This document shows, one piece after another, positions 61,201-64,000 of a stretch of 64,000 nucleotides of DNA (position 1 is its first letter; each line of letters opens with the position of its first letter). A program made the translations under genes and the position numbers. Source of the stretch: Ancylostoma caninum (taxonomy: Eukaryota > Nematoda > Chromadorea > Rhabditida > Ancylostomatidae); NCBI GenBank assembly GCA_037903475.1, contig JBAJFG010000172.1, positions 4,565,001 to 4,629,000 on the forward strand, read 5' to 3'. The notes under the pieces are model-generated. The model had not been told where the DNA came from. It did not search any database and saw only the letters and a list, made by a program, of their open reading frames with translations.

Positions 61201-62833
61201 ACTCGTACCAGTAATCTCGTATGCGACGTGAATTCAAGCTTCAACGATGGCGGACACTTTATATGAGACTGTGCCCAGCACAGTAGGAAGATGTTCTCCT
61301 CCTCAGTGACCGCTCTGTTCACCTCGGACACTAGTGCGCGCAGTAATTGCAGAGCGGTGTCCAGATCCTGAAAAAGTGATTTGTGATAGTTGTCGGTAAG
61401 CAGACAGAGCAGACAACAGATGGATCTACCTGATGTAGGTTTCCATGCGGATCGCATTCCTTGAGGATCTTCTCGATCAGTAATGGGTATCTGAAGTGAC
61501 CAGGACCAATTATTGATTGAATGACAGTGCAAGAATAGTTTCGCAACCAATTATTGATCTGATAGCAGAAGTATGTACATATCTTACAATAAGTGTGTAC
61601 TTGTAATATAAATTACGTATTCTACATAATGTTTTAGGTTAGTGGGCGAGAACTGCTCCCTCAGTTTAGCTGCTAATGTGGCCGAGCACATTTTCCAAAA
61701 AAAAAACTCTCTAGTTATGGAACACGGTATTTCAGAATATTTCCCCGACTTTACACTGAGAATTAGATATAATCTAAGATCCTATCTTCCACACATAACT
61801 GCAGCTCTCGGCCAATAGCGCGCGAGGGGCGTGGCCAGTGATCGGTCTTTATTGGTTACCTCGCGCATACTGAATCCTGAGCGCTCGCCTAGAGGAAGTA
61901 AGGATTGCGACGTATTTTTTGGCCTTAACTAACTAACTAACAAATAAGAATATTAACGAAAGAGGGGTATGAACGCAAGTAAATTTGAGAGAAAGGATTT
62001 TTTTATTTCAATTCTGGCTGGGAAATGACCGCAAAAATGGCAAAGCTTCTGGCACCTAAAAAGTGAGCTCAGATATCCTGCTCAAGTTGCGGAAGTTATC
62101 TCATTTAACATCAATAAGTGCAAATCTCGTCCATCTCACCGAGTAACTCGTCCCAGTGGCATCAATAGGAAAGTGTTCAGACTCATTCCACGTGCTGCGA
62201 TGCTTGCAGTGCATTTTGCGTACATCTGCTGAGCGTCTGGATGGGTGATCAGCTGATTCAGCGTGTCCAACGCCACCTGCTGATGACTACAGAACGCCAC
62301 GAACACCGACAGCGAGTCGATCTCCGAAATGAACACTTGCCCTGGAATTGTGGAGATAAATGTCGTTACGCACACATGCTGGCAAACACGCACCTGGTGA
62401 ATCGCAGTCCTTCAGTCGCACGTACACCCTTCTGGAAACTTCGATCAACTGATCCCAATGGCGAAAAATGGTCTCCACCTCGTTGCGATATGGCAGCTTT
62501 ATCAGATTATCATGAAAAAGCTTCTTAGCCAAAAGCAAATCGCCGAGATATCGTTCCTCAGTCGATAGTAACTCCTGTAAGAATCGATTAATCGATCTCC
62601 TCCGAATCACAGATGAATGGAAGTTGATGACCTCTGCGAGTTTATTGAATTGGACCGAGTTTTCCTCCACGATAGGTGGTACATCGTAGAGTTGGCTCGG
62701 TGACGACGGACCGGGAGGGATAGCGTAGTACTCGCTGTCCGCCATGAGTTCTTCCTCAGTGGGTGGCACCTCGTAGAGCGACTCAACGGGTCTCGCGATG
62801 GACACAGTAGGCTGGTGAGGTGGAGGTTCGTTC
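58232..62833 (-). CDS. Intersectin-like RhoGEF: DH-PH-C2 (N-terminus not resolved)
   Basis: Exons in coding order: 62833-62394, 62341-62140, 61490-61430, 61367-61209, 61065-60946, 60823-60700, 60551-60316, 59193-59101, 58697-58529, 58468-58382 and 58308-58232. All are in phase, at least 588 aa. The first exon has tyrosine motifs (YEVPP, YYAIPP, YDVPP), then the DH domain starts (FLQELLSTEERYLGDLLLAK). DH core segments are NTFLLMPLGRVTRYPLLIEK and LLRALVSEVNRAVTEEE. The PH domain has FLHSGVLYKQRSGRLLVALL and RLWTTQLEQAIDL. A C2-type tail follows (GKVIGRLLVEVMNLQN, YSPDVPLLGERSVALGDLI). DH-PH-C2 order and the motif spacing match the long intersectin C-terminus, a Cdc42 exchange factor in endocytosis. 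No SH3 or EH exon is found upstream within the window. The exon at 60551 uses a weak acceptor (TAGTAG). Intron 7 contains two MITE copies. Confidence 0.85.
58915..58985. repeat. Two-copy ~34 bp tandem repeat in RhoGEF intron 8
   Basis: AACATGTAGCAAATATGTAA followed by ATGCAATAATGCAA occurs twice in succession in AT-rich intronic DNA. Confidence 0.8.
59374..59606. mobile_element. ~235 bp TIR element, copy B
   Basis: The ends GTCTATTAGCTCACAGATGG and the inverse (GTGAGCTAATAGAC) are almost perfectly complementary. It is the most symmetrical of the three copies and lies in intron 7 of the RhoGEF gene. Confidence 0.75.
59912..60147. mobile_element. ~235 bp TIR element, copy C
   Basis: Starts GTCTGTTAGCCCAAAGGTGG. 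Most of its length is the reverse complement of copy A (3309-3541). It lies about 300 bp from copy B in the same intron. Confidence 0.75.
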
Positions 62834-62839
62834 CTGAGA

Positions 62840-64000
62840 AATATTTAAGCTCATGGACTTTGTGGAATACTTCGAGTGGGACATACTAGAGATTTCGAGC
62901 AGTTGGGAAATCGGATATTATCCGTCGATTTCATTGCTGGACCAGTGAGAGCAATAAAAGGTTATGGGTGTGATCGATTCGGATTCGTGAATACAGCCTT
63001 CCTTCATAGGTTTTTTAGTCTCTGATGGCAGTTGAACTTTTCCGGTTCTGTTCCATATGACAAAGTGAATCCCAATTCCTACTATTTCCAACGCCTTTAC
63101 CGTTCGATTTTTAAATTTTTTAGAATACTCCACTGCGTCTTCTTTCTTACTTTTCTGGCTAAGGGAAGGATATTTGAGGAGTCCAGCCACTCATAACGGG
63201 ATGTATATTATACCTAGTAGTGAATAAGGCACCAGGTATATTCAAATTCGAAAATTCCATTCCGAATAAGTTGAAATTCCGGATTTCTGGAAAAGTGAGA
63301 AGTCCAACCCTTGAGTGCTCATGAGAAGGTTTTTAGCGCTATTCCTATTTCAACACTCAGATTTTTTGTGAATTGCATTTTCAATCAACCACTGAATTAA
63401 TTAAACTGTCCGATTTTTTATGCGGTTCCCGCTATAATGTACACGCCATGTGTAGTTTCTAACGCTAATCTTCAGCCCATTTTCTTTATCCTCTATGGAG
63501 TCCTATGTGAGAGTCACATGGCACTTTTCCGGATCTCTCACAACGCCTAAGTTTGACATCCGACACGTGTTCTGTCAGGAAAAATTATGATCGGAAACTA
63601 TCTCAAGGTGATCATTTAATTGAAATTAATAGACACTTCCAAAAATGGTTCAGGCTGAGATAATTCCAACAGAACCATTTAGCAGAAATCATCTTGGAGG
63701 CGAAAGTTGGTGGCTTTTGGGGCTTTCCAATCTCACGAATAATATACGAATATAACAATTACTCATTGTGTTGTCGCACAAGTTTCACTTAATTTTTGGG
63801 CGCCAAATTTTGCTATTCCAAAAAAAACCACATAACTCTCCTCAGAAGTTGCGGAGGAGTCCGGAGCGCATGCGTACATCGTATTCGAGATCAGCATCAT
63901 ACACTGCGACAGTATACATCCTGTTGGGGTTGGCTGGACCTCTTACTAATGATACGGTGAGATATCTCTAACAATCTCAGAAAATTTCCGGCTCGCTTTG
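62840..64000. other. Upstream of the placed RhoGEF exons; nothing firm
   Basis: The next upstream exon of the RhoGEF gene should end in phase 2 but I cannot place it. A minus-strand stretch near 63930-63860 reading MYTVAVYDADLEYDVRM resembles the start of an SH3-type or similar exon only loosely and soon meets a stop. Confidence 0.3.

Overview
This window is nuclear DNA from a nematode, most likely a strongylid (hookworm-like) clade V species. The genus is inferred. Genes are split into many short exons with GT..AG junctions and TTTCAG-type acceptors. Short runs of the nematode telomere repeat TTAGGC occur inside a transposon. Intergenic and intronic DNA is packed with small TIR elements, Helitrons, foldback elements and degraded non-LTR retrotransposons. 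Nothing is prokaryotic.

Six multi-exon genes were reconstructed by hand, checking reading phase across every proposed junction. (1) 5921-11570 (+): a secreted-then-anchored type I membrane protein with EGF-like cysteines and a cytoplasmic PPxY tail. (2) 11720-17077 (-): a complete choline/ethanolamine kinase, lying tail to tail with gene 1. (3) 31541-38017 (+): a 12-exon MFS transporter of the MFSD8/CLN7 lysosomal type. (4) 38686-40312 (-) and (5) 40786-44033 (-): two neighbouring genes on the same strand, each encoding two saposin B domains, tail to tail with gene 3. (6) 54485-57231 (+): a CDK1/2-like kinase with an unusual PSTAIRE-position helix. A seventh gene, 58232-62833 (-), runs tail to tail against the CDK gene and encodes the DH-PH-C2 half of an intersectin-like RhoGEF. 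Its N-terminus lies beyond what I can place.

The remainder is mostly mobile-element territory. Positions 1-5545 hold two Helitron copies, one disrupted by an inverted-repeat element that carries tRNA-like modules; a rearranged relative of that element lies at 48314-49470. The 17.1-31.5 kb and 44.1-54.4 kb stretches contain only repeats, decayed coding-like fragments and sequence in which I see nothing. Several TIR families recur across the window: a GC-rich ~320 bp family, a ~235 bp family, a ~150 bp family, and a dispersed TTACCCATGGGTAA-rich family. Introns of the real genes hold many of these insertions.

The genes do not form one pathway. A lysosomal theme is possible: the MFSD8-like transporter sits beside two saposin genes. 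That may be coincidence. The best candidates for new biology are the tRNA-bearing foldback element, the PATALRE-type CDK, the adjacent saposin pair (possible operon) and the EGF/PPxY membrane protein.
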